In this document: positions 1 to 9,108 of the stretch, one piece after another
Position numbering within the stretch: position 1 is the first letter of the stretch
How the letters are laid out: every line of letters starts with the position of its first letter
NCBI GenBank assembly: GCA_040755195.1
Contig: JBFMBL010000004.1
Coordinates: 1 to 64,000, forward strand
DNA: 64,000 bases
DNA from: SURF-55 sp040755195
GTDB taxonomy: Bacteria; Bacillota; Desulfotomaculia; Desulfotomaculales; Ammonificaceae
Reading direction: 5' to 3'
Notes under the pieces: model-generated
Told to the model about the DNA's origin: nothing
Seen by the model: the letters and a program-made list of their open reading frames with translations, nothing else
Databases searched by the model: none
Translations under genes and position numbers: made by a program

Positions 1-125
1 CTATGACATAAAACCGGAACTGCTTGGTTATTTAAAGTGAATGCTGTTATGAAGAGCCGTGTGCGTAAATAGCGCAAGCACGGTTCTGAGAGGGGTTATG
101 CCCGCGAGGGCATAACCTACTCGAC
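1..125 (+). ncRNA. Group II intron, 3' end (domains V and VI), partial
   Basis: The first 125 bases carry the classic 3' end of a bacterial group II intron. Domain V is at about 54-86: GAGCCGT opens a stem that closes with ACGGTTC around a GCG..CGC inner stem. It is followed by a domain VI hairpin (about 92-117, GGTTATGCCC/GGGCATAACC) and the usual 3' terminus CTACTCGAC ending near 125. The reverse transcriptase ORF would lie upstream, outside the window. The intron sits just beyond the 3' end of the minus-strand defence island, so it may mark a junction. Class cannot be assigned from this fragment. Confidence 0.82.
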
Positions 126-183
126 CCATGACAGTTTAAAGGTAAGATCCTCTTCGATAGGAGTAGGCAGGCGTTTCGAAAAC

Positions 184-2259
184 TTACCCCCGTAAATCAT
201 CAAGGAACTCTGATGCGGGTTCGACGCTCGTCACCAGTAGATGTTCCCGTGCGCGGGTGCAAGCGACGTAAAGCAGGTGGCGTTCGGTGTTATAGACTTC
301 CTCCAGTTCCGTTTCGTCGGCGGCCGTTTCGATCCGTTCCTGCAGAGGAATGACCTCGTCATCACAGGCCATTACGACTACGGCGCGGAACTCTAAGCCC
401 TTGGCAAGGTGCATGGTGCTGATCGAAACGTGCCCGCTGGTCGTTTCAATGTTTTCGTCGAGCACCTTGAAGGGAAGCCCAGCTTCCTTAACCGCCCTGC
501 AGGCCCTATTCATTTCAGCCGTAGAACGCACAAAAACTCCTATTTCTTGGGGCGTCACGCCCCCATTAATTTGCTCGGCAAGCCAACGGCTGACCGTTTG
601 GACTTCGGATTCGGGAGTGTCTAAAACCGTAATGGTCGGTTTCGGTCCGTTGAATACCGAAATCGTGCCGCGCCGCTCTTCCGTATTGCCGTCAACATCG
701 GATATTTCGGGCGCCAGCAGACGGTCGGCCTGCATTCTAATCTGGTGTGATGTCCGGTAATTGATACGAAGGGTTTTGGAACGCCCGCGAATGTCGACAC
801 CGAGCGCTTTCCACGAAAAGGGTTGCTGGAAAATGCGTTGGCCAAGGTCGCCGGTAAAAAAGAGTCCGTCAGGCCGTCCGGCCCCAATCGTGGCGAGAAA
901 CCGCAACTGGGCCACGCTAACGTCCTGAGCTTCGTCCACAACGACAAAACCGTAAGGCGAGTGCTTACTTTGCGAGAAACAAGACGCCAATCGGTTGAAT
1001 AAATCGGAATAAGTGAGTAGCTCTCTATCCTTCAGGGCAGTCCGGACACGATCAAAGACCGACCATAGTTTTGCACGCTGTTTCTCCGGCAGTCGGGTCT
1101 TGCGTCCTAAACGCATTACGTCGCGGTATTCCTCCCAGGTCTTCAACTGCCATGCGTCAACGACATCCTCCCATTCCTTCATCAAGAAATGCACGCTGAA
1201 ATTTTGTTCCTCGGCTTCGCGGGCCGCTTCTACGAACAGCTGTTGAATCGTTTCGCGGGGGACGATGTGCGGACGGCCGAAGTTCAGTTCAAAAAGCCGC
1301 CGGGCGATCGTGTTTACAGCATGTACCTCCACGCGTTCGCCAATCCGCGGTTCATTGCTGATCAACCTTTTCAGTTTCGTTCGAAGTGTATTCGCCAAGG
1401 TGTCGGAAAAGGTGGTCAGTAATACCCTGGCTTCGGGGTTGTTGCGGGCAAGAAAGACGGCCCGGTGCAGGGCGACGATCGTCTTCCCCGTGCCTGCCGA
1501 ACCCGAAATCCGTGCAGGGCCGCCGTAATTGCGTTCAACCGTCTGATGCTGCGCGGGATGCAGAAAAACGGTCCATTTATCCCATGGATATTCTAAAGCG
1601 CGTTCCAGTTCTGCAACATTGTTCATCACCCGGAACCGGCGATGGGCGTCGGGATGGTCGAAGGGATCGGCGATAGTGGTAGCTGGCTGTGTAACCTGCG
1701 GCGTAACTCCGATAGCTAAATCCAGCAGTGCCTCGGCGGCCTCCCCCGGCAAATGGTCGGCCAAGTCCAGCACGGTGTCCTCATTGGCTTCGCGCACCGC
1801 GTCCAACCATTCAGCAGGCACACCATAGTTCAATAGTTCATCATCAGAAATGTCAGCGAACAAGGGCGGCTTGAGTACCGCCGGCTGTTCCGCAGCCACG
1901 TATTTGTGAACGGTGACCTCCCTGACCATCTCCCGAACCTCTACAAACTGAGCGGCGCCGGTCCTCGGGTGCGCCTCAAGTTTCCGCCGTCCCGCCCAGT
2001 TGTAAGCAGCTTCGTGGTGGTCAACGTAGCACAGCAAAAGACATGCCTCGGTTTTGTGAACGATCAGCCGGAGATCACTGCTGACCCGTACCGACCAGAA
2101 ATGCTTGTCCCTCACCCGGTCAAGCTTATGGAATTGCATGCCCGGGTTCGCCGGGTTCAACTGCAAATCAAAGGCTGTGGTCTTTACCGCCTTCTGCTCC
2201 TCAGCAGTCAGCCTGGCAAGGCTGTCCGTAAAAGTATCGGCAATGCGGAATTCCATCAT
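184..2259 (-). CDS. UvrD/Rep-type helicase with N-terminal RelE/ParE-like domain
   Basis: A 691-residue superfamily 1 helicase. Residues 1-95 look like a RelE/ParE-fold toxin domain (FHKLDRVRDKHFWSVRVSSD, then RLIVHKT), the segment that binds RNA or a partner in RelE proteins. A linker follows, then the helicase: Walker A GSAGTGKT at 253-260, Walker B VVVDEAQD near 440, motif IV/V region with INYRTS, and the C-terminal motifs STMHLAKGLEF and YVACTRAREHL. No nuclease domain is visible. Start ATG-ATG is preceded by GAAGGA. It is the last gene of the island and follows HerA by about 80 bp. Proteins of this architecture are often annotated simply as UvrD-like; a defence role is inferred from the neighbours. 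Confidence 0.85.
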   Translation of the reverse strand: MMEFRIADTFTDSLARLTAEEQKAVKTTAFDLQLNPANPGMQFHKLDRVRDKHFWSVRVSSDLRLIVHKTEACLLLCYVDHHEAAYNWAGRRKLEAHPRTGAAQFVEVREMVREVTVHKYVAAEQPAVLKPPLFADISDDELLNYGVPAEWLDAVREANEDTVLDLADHLPGEAAEALLDLAIGVTPQVTQPATTIADPFDHPDAHRRFRVMNNVAELERALEYPWDKWTVFLHPAQHQTVERNYGGPARISGSAGTGKTIVALHRAVFLARNNPEARVLLTTFSDTLANTLRTKLKRLISNEPRIGERVEVHAVNTIARRLFELNFGRPHIVPRETIQQLFVEAAREAEEQNFSVHFLMKEWEDVVDAWQLKTWEEYRDVMRLGRKTRLPEKQRAKLWSVFDRVRTALKDRELLTYSDLFNRLASCFSQSKHSPYGFVVVDEAQDVSVAQLRFLATIGAGRPDGLFFTGDLGQRIFQQPFSWKALGVDIRGRSKTLRINYRTSHQIRMQADRLLAPEISDVDGNTEERRGTISVFNGPKPTITVLDTPESEVQTVSRWLAEQINGGVTPQEIGVFVRSTAEMNRACRAVKEAGLPFKVLDENIETTSGHVSISTMHLAKGLEFRAVVVMACDDEVIPLQERIETAADETELEEVYNTERHLLYVACTRAREHLLVTSVEPASEFLDDLRG

Positions 2260-2339
2260 GTCATCCTTCTATAATTATTTCTTACTGTCCACCCTTAAGA
2301 TAGTTCGGCTGCTGAATGCAGCGCCTCTCGGCAGGGCAC

Positions 2340-4460
2340 TTAGAAGGGAACCTCATCCTCTTCGGCAGCATCATCACCATCCGAGTCTGTCCTTGCAGTA
2401 ATGTCCGCTCTTCCCTGCCAGTCATCAGTAATCTGCTCCCAATCTACATCTCTCGTTTCTTCTCCGGTCCAGACATTCCAAAAATCAGGATCGTCTGATT
2501 GTGGTTGTTGTTCTTTAGGAAGATCTCTCATCCGAACCAATACAGGCAGTTCAGATGCCCAGCCTAACAAAATCGCATTCTGCGTGGGAAGCAAAGGAAG
2601 CTCTCTAAGCAAACCCTTGAGGTTGTCAGGAACAAACCGATGAACCAAGTCCTGATCCCTATCGTTGCTGATCCGATGAATAAGAAACGTATTGCACTGA
2701 GAAAGTACACTGGTGGATAATTCTGATGGCCGTTGCGATGACAACAACAGACCTAATCCGAATTTGCGTCCTTCCCTTGCGATTCGCTCAAACACCTGGC
2801 AACAGACAGAAGCGGCATCCAGGTTTTCGGCATCTTCTTTATAGCGTTTTATAAAGGTATGGGCTTCTTCCATTACCAGTACTGTTGGCAGAACTTTGTG
2901 TTCGTCATTAAGCTTTCGGTATCTTTGCAACGCCTCAAAAATCATCCTGGCAATAACTGCGGTTATAACGTGAATAATTTCAGAAGGAACCAAGGACAAA
3001 TCGATAATCGTTAAACATCCATTCTCGGCCTTATTTCCACCGATATAGTCAGTCAGCCACTGGTCAAGTGTAATACCTCTATCATTGTTAATAATAGATT
3101 GCATTCGGGTGTTAGCAAGCATAGTCCTTATGCGAATCAACATGGTTTCCACATATTCGGTAACATTAAGCATCTCCGCACTTGCTTCTATACTTCGCAA
3201 AAGTGAGTCCCCACTAAATTCACGTGGGATATCGGCATCGACGGGAAGCAATTCAGCATCACTCCCACCAAAGGCTGTGTGGGCATTTCTCATACATCCA
3301 ATAAGATCATTAATTTCTTGTGGCGTGAAGTCGTAGTGAGGATGTTGTCCACTACGAGCTTGAACTAAGGCATCAATTTTGTTTATCAGGTTGTTTAATG
3401 CAACCTGTTCAGTCGGAGCGAAGGAATGGTTTGTTTCCAACCCAGATTTCCATTTTGTAATCTTTTCGAGGAAATTCTTAGGTTTTGGAAATACATCCCA
3501 AGGAGATCCTGAATTTCTTTCAATTTGAGTTGTACTGATGATCGTTCTGAGAAAGCGCCTCATCTCATGGCTCGGGTTTTCCGGAATTTCTATTTGTCCG
3601 TCACGCACTGCCCGGAGTGCGTAAATAAGAGTTGGTCGTTGAGTCTTTCCGCTAGCCTGCGTAAAGGAACTCCACTCCGCACTGTTCCAGAACCAAAGCG
3701 GTACCTGGAGCGGATTTTCGCCGTCATTGGGTTCCACCATGAAAAGTCGTGGTTTGAGTGCATTAATTTCTTTACCATAAGCTCTTTTGTATTCACCATT
3801 CGGATCCAATATAATGAACCTGGCATTAGGTATATTTACATATTGTTGTGCCGCCTCCAACGACCATCGGATCAGACCTGCAACCGAGCACGATTTGCCG
3901 CTTCCAGTATTACCAAGCACGGCAAGATGTCGTCCAAACAGCCGATCAGGGTCAACACGAACATCTGCATTTCCGGCAAGTGGACTGGTACCGATCTTGA
4001 CTCTTCGATTTTCTCCGGATTCCACTATGGAGCGAAGCTGTTGCTGCGTGGGAAGTAGGACATTGTCGCCAACGGACGGCAATACATCAGCACCGCGTCT
4101 GAATTGATAATACTCTTTCATATCGAAATCTATCGTTTTTCGAAGTGTGCCTAGCGGATTTAGGCTCATTTTCCGCAATGGATACGGCAAATCCACCAAA
4201 CCAAAATCCTGCATTCCGCGTCGTTTGGGATAAGTGGAACGCTCAATAGTCAGCCATTCAACTTGACCGACCATATAGCCCTCATCACTTGGTATAAGCA
4301 CATAACTGTTGACTCGCGGAAATGGGCGTGGTGTTCCGGTGTTCAGTGCAATCGAGTCCGGAGCTTCGATGTCCAGCAAAACTTTGATCTCACCAGGTGA
4401 AACGAATTCTACCGTTCCAATGCACAGCGATTCGGCGTATTCAAGTGGACTTTGACTCAT
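2340..4460 (-). CDS. herA: HerA-family ATPase (SIR2-HerA defence system)
   Basis: A 706-residue DUF87/HerA-type hexameric ATPase. There is an N-terminal HAS-barrel-like region (about 1-150), Walker A GNTGSGKS at about 183-190 and Walker B LVMEEAHTF near residue 535. A sensor/arginine-finger region follows, with SSQRPSELSTSVLSQCNTF, typical of FtsK-HerA proteins. The start codon overlaps the SIR2 gene stop by 4 bp (ATGA type), so the two are translationally coupled. Paired SIR2-HerA proteins form a known anti-phage complex in which HerA assembles with SIR2 and NAD is depleted on infection; that function is inferred from family knowledge and this pairing. Confidence 0.88.
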   Translation of the reverse strand: MSQSPLEYAESLCIGTVEFVSPGEIKVLLDIEAPDSIALNTGTPRPFPRVNSYVLIPSDEGYMVGQVEWLTIERSTYPKRRGMQDFGLVDLPYPLRKMSLNPLGTLRKTIDFDMKEYYQFRRGADVLPSVGDNVLLPTQQQLRSIVESGENRRVKIGTSPLAGNADVRVDPDRLFGRHLAVLGNTGSGKSCSVAGLIRWSLEAAQQYVNIPNARFIILDPNGEYKRAYGKEINALKPRLFMVEPNDGENPLQVPLWFWNSAEWSSFTQASGKTQRPTLIYALRAVRDGQIEIPENPSHEMRRFLRTIISTTQIERNSGSPWDVFPKPKNFLEKITKWKSGLETNHSFAPTEQVALNNLINKIDALVQARSGQHPHYDFTPQEINDLIGCMRNAHTAFGGSDAELLPVDADIPREFSGDSLLRSIEASAEMLNVTEYVETMLIRIRTMLANTRMQSIINNDRGITLDQWLTDYIGGNKAENGCLTIIDLSLVPSEIIHVITAVIARMIFEALQRYRKLNDEHKVLPTVLVMEEAHTFIKRYKEDAENLDAASVCCQVFERIAREGRKFGLGLLLSSQRPSELSTSVLSQCNTFLIHRISNDRDQDLVHRFVPDNLKGLLRELPLLPTQNAILLGWASELPVLVRMRDLPKEQQPQSDDPDFWNVWTGEETRDVDWEQITDDWQGRADITARTDSDGDDAAEEDEVPF

Positions 4461-5860
4461 TTGTTACTTACCTCATGCCCTTCATCTTCATTACTTTTCT
4501 CGTTATGCTCCGTCCCAAGGCGGGCTTTCAATAATTCAGCCATTCGGAAAGTAGTGCGGTCAATCGCCGGTTTAGGCAAGTAGTGATTCACCAGATTATC
4601 CAAAGCGCCAAGATGGTTCCCTATTAATAACGTCGTCTGAGCCGACCGCGCAGTCTTTTTATAGGTCTTCATAATCCGTTCCATCGGATCGTCATACGCA
4701 ATAATAACCAAATGAGTGGACGGGATGGTAAGCATGTCTTCAATGACCCTGTTGATGTGCTCATCTCCAAAACTGTATCCGTAAGTAACTAACGTATTAT
4801 TCGGACGGCATACCGCCGCAGCGAAATCACGAAACAGTTCCACATAGGGATAAGCAGATGTTTCCCGGTCCTTAGCGGAGTTCGGGTATATCATCAGACT
4901 ACCTGCTGTCACACCTGATAGTCCGGGTGCTTGGAGATACGGATCGACGGAATCAGCACCAAACGGTATCCCTAAACGACGAATATCACGATCAGCATAC
5001 ACCCAATCTACCGAACCATGAAGCTTGGTGAAACGAGCAACACCTTCCAGATAACGCGGCTCTCCACGAATACCCGGCGGATTATAATGCATGTCTATGT
5101 TCAAACGTGATGAGCGAAAAATCGGAGTGAGGGCACCAACGAAACGATCTATCAAATGCAATCCAGCCAATTCAGCACCGGCTTCAATCAAACGATCGTA
5201 ATTAGTTGTAAATATCTGGAGCCTATCTCGTGTTCCTGAGCGACTGGCAAAACTCATTAGGAAGTTAACCAGATAACCGAATGCCTTTTCTCTTGCTGAT
5301 TCAGAGGCTGAGGCAATATTATTTTCCCCTTTAAGAATTGATGCTGAAAAGTCACTTAATGCTTTTTCTATATCTTCTCTAAGTCTGCTGATTTGTTCCT
5401 TAAGTTCTTCAGAACCATCGAATGTGGCTGATGATGGACAATAATGGTTGAGTCCTATAAGAAGTTCATTGGCTACGCGAATTTGGTCTTCGATATTAGC
5501 ATTACTTCTACCGGCACTCTTTGCCGTTGAGATAGCAGCTTCGTTTATCTGCATATCGAAAACGCTGAAATCTACCTTCGCCATGCCTGGAAGGCTATCG
5601 GCCTTGGCCATAAAGTGAACGGAATGCGTTATGCCAGAACCAATGAGTAGCGAATGATGCTCTGATTGAAACAATGCAGTAAGCCAGGGTTCAATACGAG
5701 ACCTCAGTCTGCCCGGACCAAATTCCTCTTCATGCTTAACCCAGGAGCACTGTGATTCTGAGCAAAGCTTGAATTTGTCCTCTCCCACTGCTTCAAAAAG
5801 TACAGGCTGAGGGTCATCCCGACTTTTTAGGATGTTTTTACCTTTCATTTCCTCACTCAT
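4457..5860 (-). CDS. SIR2-domain NAD-consuming defence protein (partner of HerA)
   Basis: A 467-residue SIR2-like protein. Visible SIR2 landmarks are the nucleotide-binding LLIGSGITHS (about 71-80), TTNYDRLIE (about 218-226), the catalytic-His motif KLHGSVDWVY (about 290) and TYGYSFGDEHINR (about 363). These match the SIR2_2-type domain of defence NADases rather than protein deacetylases; no zinc-ribbon cysteines are evident. It lies 7 bp downstream of mod and overlaps herA by 4 bp, consistent with a single SIR2-HerA operon. Predicted activity is NAD hydrolysis during phage infection, causing abortive infection. Assignment by motif reading and context. Confidence 0.85.
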   Translation of the reverse strand: MSEEMKGKNILKSRDDPQPVLFEAVGEDKFKLCSESQCSWVKHEEEFGPGRLRSRIEPWLTALFQSEHHSLLIGSGITHSVHFMAKADSLPGMAKVDFSVFDMQINEAAISTAKSAGRSNANIEDQIRVANELLIGLNHYCPSSATFDGSEELKEQISRLREDIEKALSDFSASILKGENNIASASESAREKAFGYLVNFLMSFASRSGTRDRLQIFTTNYDRLIEAGAELAGLHLIDRFVGALTPIFRSSRLNIDMHYNPPGIRGEPRYLEGVARFTKLHGSVDWVYADRDIRRLGIPFGADSVDPYLQAPGLSGVTAGSLMIYPNSAKDRETSAYPYVELFRDFAAAVCRPNNTLVTYGYSFGDEHINRVIEDMLTIPSTHLVIIAYDDPMERIMKTYKKTARSAQTTLLIGNHLGALDNLVNHYLPKPAIDRTTFRMAELLKARLGTEHNEKSNEDEGHEVSNK

Positions 5861-5867
5861 TTTACAC

Positions 5868-8800
5868 CTATCCCTTTACCCGAAATACCTTCATTACCTC
5901 GTCGCCGAGGTGATTGATTACCTTGACGGCGATGCGGCCGCTTTTGGGTTTATCGAACGGACGGGAAGTGTCGCTGTGCAAAGTTTCCCATGCCTCGGCG
6001 TTAATTTCGGCCTTCAGTGTTGTCTTGAGCGCCTTATAGGGGTCGTTTGCGCCAAGGAAATAGGCATGGCGCACGAAGAAACTCTCCTCGTTGTAGTCAG
6101 TGTCGATGAACCAGCAGGCAATTCCCTCGGCCCCGTCGCTGCGGACCTCGCCGGTTTGCGGATGGAAGACATCGACACCATGGATAGTGACCTGTGCCTT
6201 GTGGTCAGTGGTCAGTGAAAGAGGAAAATCTGCATCGCTCAGGTTTTTGAGCGCAGCGATCGCTTGAGCCCGTTGATCATCCGACCAACCTCTGCCGCCT
6301 GTGCCTGCAGCTGGCTGGTCTGATCCTTCGTCACCATACCCAGTCTCTCCGCCAGAATCAGAAAGGTTTCCGTCTCCGCCAGAGAACCGCCGGCTATCCC
6401 CAGAAACTGAAGGAACTCCCCCGTCCCCGTGCGTTCCGCTCCCTCCGCGATGTCCGCCGACACGGAGATCGCTGCTCTCCTGATCTGACTGGTCAGGCCG
6501 AACTTTTCCTCCTTGGGAAAGTGGGCGGAGAGCCGATAAACCATTTCGGCCAGCTCGATTGATTTCCTCCAAACTTCCAAGTCCTGATAGCTCTTTAACG
6601 TGCTCATAATTTGCAATCAGCCTCCCCCCACTGGTCACTAACCACTGGCCACTAACCACTGTTATATCCGGTTCGCCGAAGATGACAAACAGGTTACCCT
6701 TGCCGGTGTTTTTCAGGTCTTCGGCCATGTGCAGGTCGGCGTTCATCCGGGCCTTGAGCACCGGTATCCGGCCGAGTTTATTGAAATCGGCGGAGTGGGC
6801 GTCATAGCTGAAGGCACAGGCGATTAGCACATCGAAGTTCGCGTCGCCTGCCTCACGGGCGGCGGCGACGAGATCGGGACGCGATACGGTGCCGAACTCC
6901 GGACCGATGAAGACGGCAGCACGTTTCTCGTTCCCTGATTCCACGTCGCCCTCGATGTAGCGTCCTTCGGCACAGATCATTTCTCCCGGCCAGGGCGAGA
7001 TGGAGGAAAAATTGATTTTGTCCTGCTTATGGGCCTGCTGCACACCGGCGGTTTTAAGGTTTTCCAAAATCATCTGGGCGAAGTCCCGCTCTTTGCCGTA
7101 GCCTTTTCCTAATTCCGCGACGCCGCTGATCAGTTCGTCATTCTCATCTACCGGCAGCACGCGGTGCGGTGACAGGCTCTCGACAGTGAACGGACCGGCC
7201 ACGCGAACCTTCTTCTTGTCCTCGTACGGCTTGTCGTAGAGGTACTCGAATTCGGCCTTAGCGGCGATGGAGGCGTCAATCTCTTTCTGCCGGGCGATCC
7301 TTGCGCTCCAGAAAGCAGTGATCAGTGACTCTGTGGCTTGTGGCCAGTTGGAAGGCCGCTCTCGCGGAATCTCCCATTCTTCCAGGGTTCTTTTCTGACC
7401 ACAGGCCACTGATAACTGGTCACGGAGCGGTGCGAGTGTTTGCTCGTAACGCTCCCAAATGACGTCGATCTCGGCGTTGTTGGCGATGGATTTGAGCGTG
7501 ATGTGCGGCACGCGCTCGTAAACAAAGCCCTGGCGGATGTCGCCGCGGGTTGGGGCCTCGGACGGCGCGGTACGCGTGACCTCTGCCTCCTTGAGCTGGC
7601 CGTCTCGACTGTCGGCGAGTATGTAGTACGGGTAGCGCGCACCCATGATCCGGGCACGAGCTAAGGCGAGCGCAACGCGGGAGGTGTCGATGGTGATCCA
7701 GCGGCGGCCCCACTGCTCGGAAACGTAAGCGGTTGTACCGGAGCCACAGGTGGGATCAAGAACCAGGTCACCGGGATCAGTGGCCATGAGGATACAGCGT
7801 TGGATGACTCGCGTGTTTGTTTGAACTACATAAATCGCTCCACTGGCCCCGCCGACATCGGCCCAGAAAGAACCAAGCGGGATTGATGTTGAATCACCGA
7901 AAAACCTTTTCAAATGAACTTGACGCGCGTCTGTGATTAGACGTCCAGCCTTTCCGACTCGTTCAAGCCCTTCTACAACAACACCCCAGTGACGGCTGTT
8001 TCCAGGATGAAACGTCTTACCGTGAAATTTGAAGTCAACTGTTGTAGTTTCACGAAAGCCATCCGACGTCAACGGGTACGACCGCCAAACCCATTCGCGA
8101 GAAAGCTCCCCTGAGCTAATTTTTTCAGCAACGCTATCAAGCTGCACATCGAATCCGGGTTCAACTTGATAATTTGTATAACCGTGCCCTCCTTTTCCAC
8201 TAAATTCTCGCGGAAGAAACAGAGGACGATACTTCAACTTGTCTGACTTTCTGAACCAAATAACGTAATCGACGTTTGACTGCAGATAGTTTCCGGTCTG
8301 ACTGCCCGTTTTTTGTACCGCGATCAATACAACAAAGTTGTCTTCGCCAAAGATTTCGTCCATCAACGCCCGTACCCGGTGGACATTCTCATCGCCAATC
8401 TGCACGAAGATCGACCCTGAATCCGCCAACAAGTCCCTCGCCACGGTTAACCGATCCCGAAGATAGGTCAGATAGGAGTGTATCCCGTCCCGCCAGGTAT
8501 CCCGATAGGCCTTCACCTGCTCCGGCTCGCGGGTGATGTGCTCGACATTGCCGTCCTTTACATCTCTACTCGTCGTCGACCACTGGAAGTTGGAATTGAA
8601 CTTGATGCCGTAGGGTGGATCGATGTAGATGCACTGGACCTTGCCGCGCAGCCCTTCGCGCTCGGCGAGTGAAGCCATCACCTGCAGGCTATCACCCAGG
8701 ATCATGCGATTGCTCCAGTTGGCGTCGTGCTGGTAGAACTCGGTTTTGGCGTTGTCGTCCGGCAGGCCGTTGAAATCGGCGAAGAGGTCGAGCTGTTGAT

Positions 8801-9104
8801 CTTTTGCCTTCTCATCGGCTTTGGTACGACGGACAAGATCGTCTATCAGCACTTTGGGATGGATCTTTTCCTGGATGTACAGCGGCGGCGCCTGGACGAT
8901 CAAGTCCGACCAGTCCTGCTCGTCCTTACCACGCCAGACAAGCTGGGGGTCGAGGTCACGGTTGCGGCGCTCGTAGGCGACGCGGATGGGGCTTTGCTCT
9001 TCCTGCCGCATCACCGACTGGTACTCTGCCGTGGGGATGTTTTTACGCTTGGCCTCGTCGTGCTTGAGGGTTTCGACGGCCTTTCCCGTTGTGTTTTTGG
9101 CCAT
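5868..9104 (-). CDS. mod: Type III restriction-modification DNA methyltransferase (Mod), with an insertion in its C-terminal part
   Basis: A 1078-residue beta-class adenine-N6 methyltransferase. The catalytic DPPYG (about 163-168) precedes the AdoMet-binding motif LDPTCGSGTTAY by about 290 residues, with the target-recognition region between them, the order seen in type III Mod proteins. The C-terminal region (IACWFIDTDYNEESFFVRHAYF and the KVINHLGDEV segment) is also typical. Between GEPDI and QVTIHGVD there are about 130 low-complexity Gly/Ser/Asp-rich residues that do not look native: this stretch is the out-of-frame reading of the nested gene at 6239-6616. The reading frame stays open, so a long Mod may still be made. 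It starts 4 bp after the res stop, and res precedes mod, the reverse of the EcoP15I order. Confidence 0.9.
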   Translation of the reverse strand: MAKNTTGKAVETLKHDEAKRKNIPTAEYQSVMRQEEQSPIRVAYERRNRDLDPQLVWRGKDEQDWSDLIVQAPPLYIQEKIHPKVLIDDLVRRTKADEKAKDQQLDLFADFNGLPDDNAKTEFYQHDANWSNRMILGDSLQVMASLAEREGLRGKVQCIYIDPPYGIKFNSNFQWSTTSRDVKDGNVEHITREPEQVKAYRDTWRDGIHSYLTYLRDRLTVARDLLADSGSIFVQIGDENVHRVRALMDEIFGEDNFVVLIAVQKTGSQTGNYLQSNVDYVIWFRKSDKLKYRPLFLPREFSGKGGHGYTNYQVEPGFDVQLDSVAEKISSGELSREWVWRSYPLTSDGFRETTTVDFKFHGKTFHPGNSRHWGVVVEGLERVGKAGRLITDARQVHLKRFFGDSTSIPLGSFWADVGGASGAIYVVQTNTRVIQRCILMATDPGDLVLDPTCGSGTTAYVSEQWGRRWITIDTSRVALALARARIMGARYPYYILADSRDGQLKEAEVTRTAPSEAPTRGDIRQGFVYERVPHITLKSIANNAEIDVIWERYEQTLAPLRDQLSVACGQKRTLEEWEIPRERPSNWPQATESLITAFWSARIARQKEIDASIAAKAEFEYLYDKPYEDKKKVRVAGPFTVESLSPHRVLPVDENDELISGVAELGKGYGKERDFAQMILENLKTAGVQQAHKQDKINFSSISPWPGEMICAEGRYIEGDVESGNEKRAAVFIGPEFGTVSRPDLVAAAREAGDANFDVLIACAFSYDAHSADFNKLGRIPVLKARMNADLHMAEDLKNTGKGNLFVIFGEPDITVVSGQWLVTSGGRLIANYEHVKELSGLGSLEEINRAGRNGLSALRPLSQGGKVRPDQSDQESSDLRVGGHRGGSGTHGDGGVPSVSGDSRRFSGGDGNLSDSGGETGYGDEGSDQPAAGTGGRGWSDDQRAQAIAALKNLSDADFPLSLTTDHKAQVTIHGVDVFHPQTGEVRSDGAEGIACWFIDTDYNEESFFVRHAYFLGANDPYKALKTTLKAEINAEAWETLHSDTSRPFDKPKSGRIAVKVINHLGDEVMKVFRVKG
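6200..6653. mobile_element. Probable inserted unit carrying the four-helix-bundle gene, bounded by GTGGTCAGTG-type repeats
   Basis: The right edge (6204-6222) reads GTGGTCAGTGGTCAGTG on the plus strand. The left edge (about 6627-6653) has units like CACTAACCACTGGCCACTAA on the same strand, that is, the reverse complement with small changes. The native mod sequence appears to resume on both sides (GEPDI before, QVTIHGVD after). A third tract of the same kind (about 7397-7425) lies elsewhere in mod and is translated as RDQLSVACGQK. Boundaries are approximate and mobility is inference. Confidence 0.55.
6239..6616 (-). CDS. Four-helix-bundle protein (23S rRNA intervening-sequence protein/Avd-like family), nested inside mod
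   Basis: A 125-residue protein with the family signature: YQDLEVWRKSIELAEMVYRL at the N-terminus, then FPKEEKFGLTSQIRRAAISV, then ADIAEGAERTGTGEFLQFLG, with a helical C-terminus. It belongs to the S23/IVP four-helix-bundle family first known from insertions in 23S rRNA genes and related to the Avd proteins of diversity-generating retroelements. Here it lies on the same strand as mod but in another frame, within mod codons about 830-960. Tandem units of GTGGTCAGTG type flank it in inverted orientation (6200-6222 and about 6627-6653), as if it arrived as a small inserted unit. No reverse transcriptase or variable repeat is nearby. Confidence 0.85.
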   Translation of the reverse strand: MQIMSTLKSYQDLEVWRKSIELAEMVYRLSAHFPKEEKFGLTSQIRRAAISVSADIAEGAERTGTGEFLQFLGIAGGSLAETETFLILAERLGMVTKDQTSQLQAQAAEVGRMINGLKRSLRSKT

Positions 9105-9108
9105 ATGA

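Noticed and set aside
6239..6616. Diversity-generating retroelement
   Set aside because: The nested protein resembles Avd-like bundles, but there is no reverse transcriptase, template repeat or variable repeat in view.
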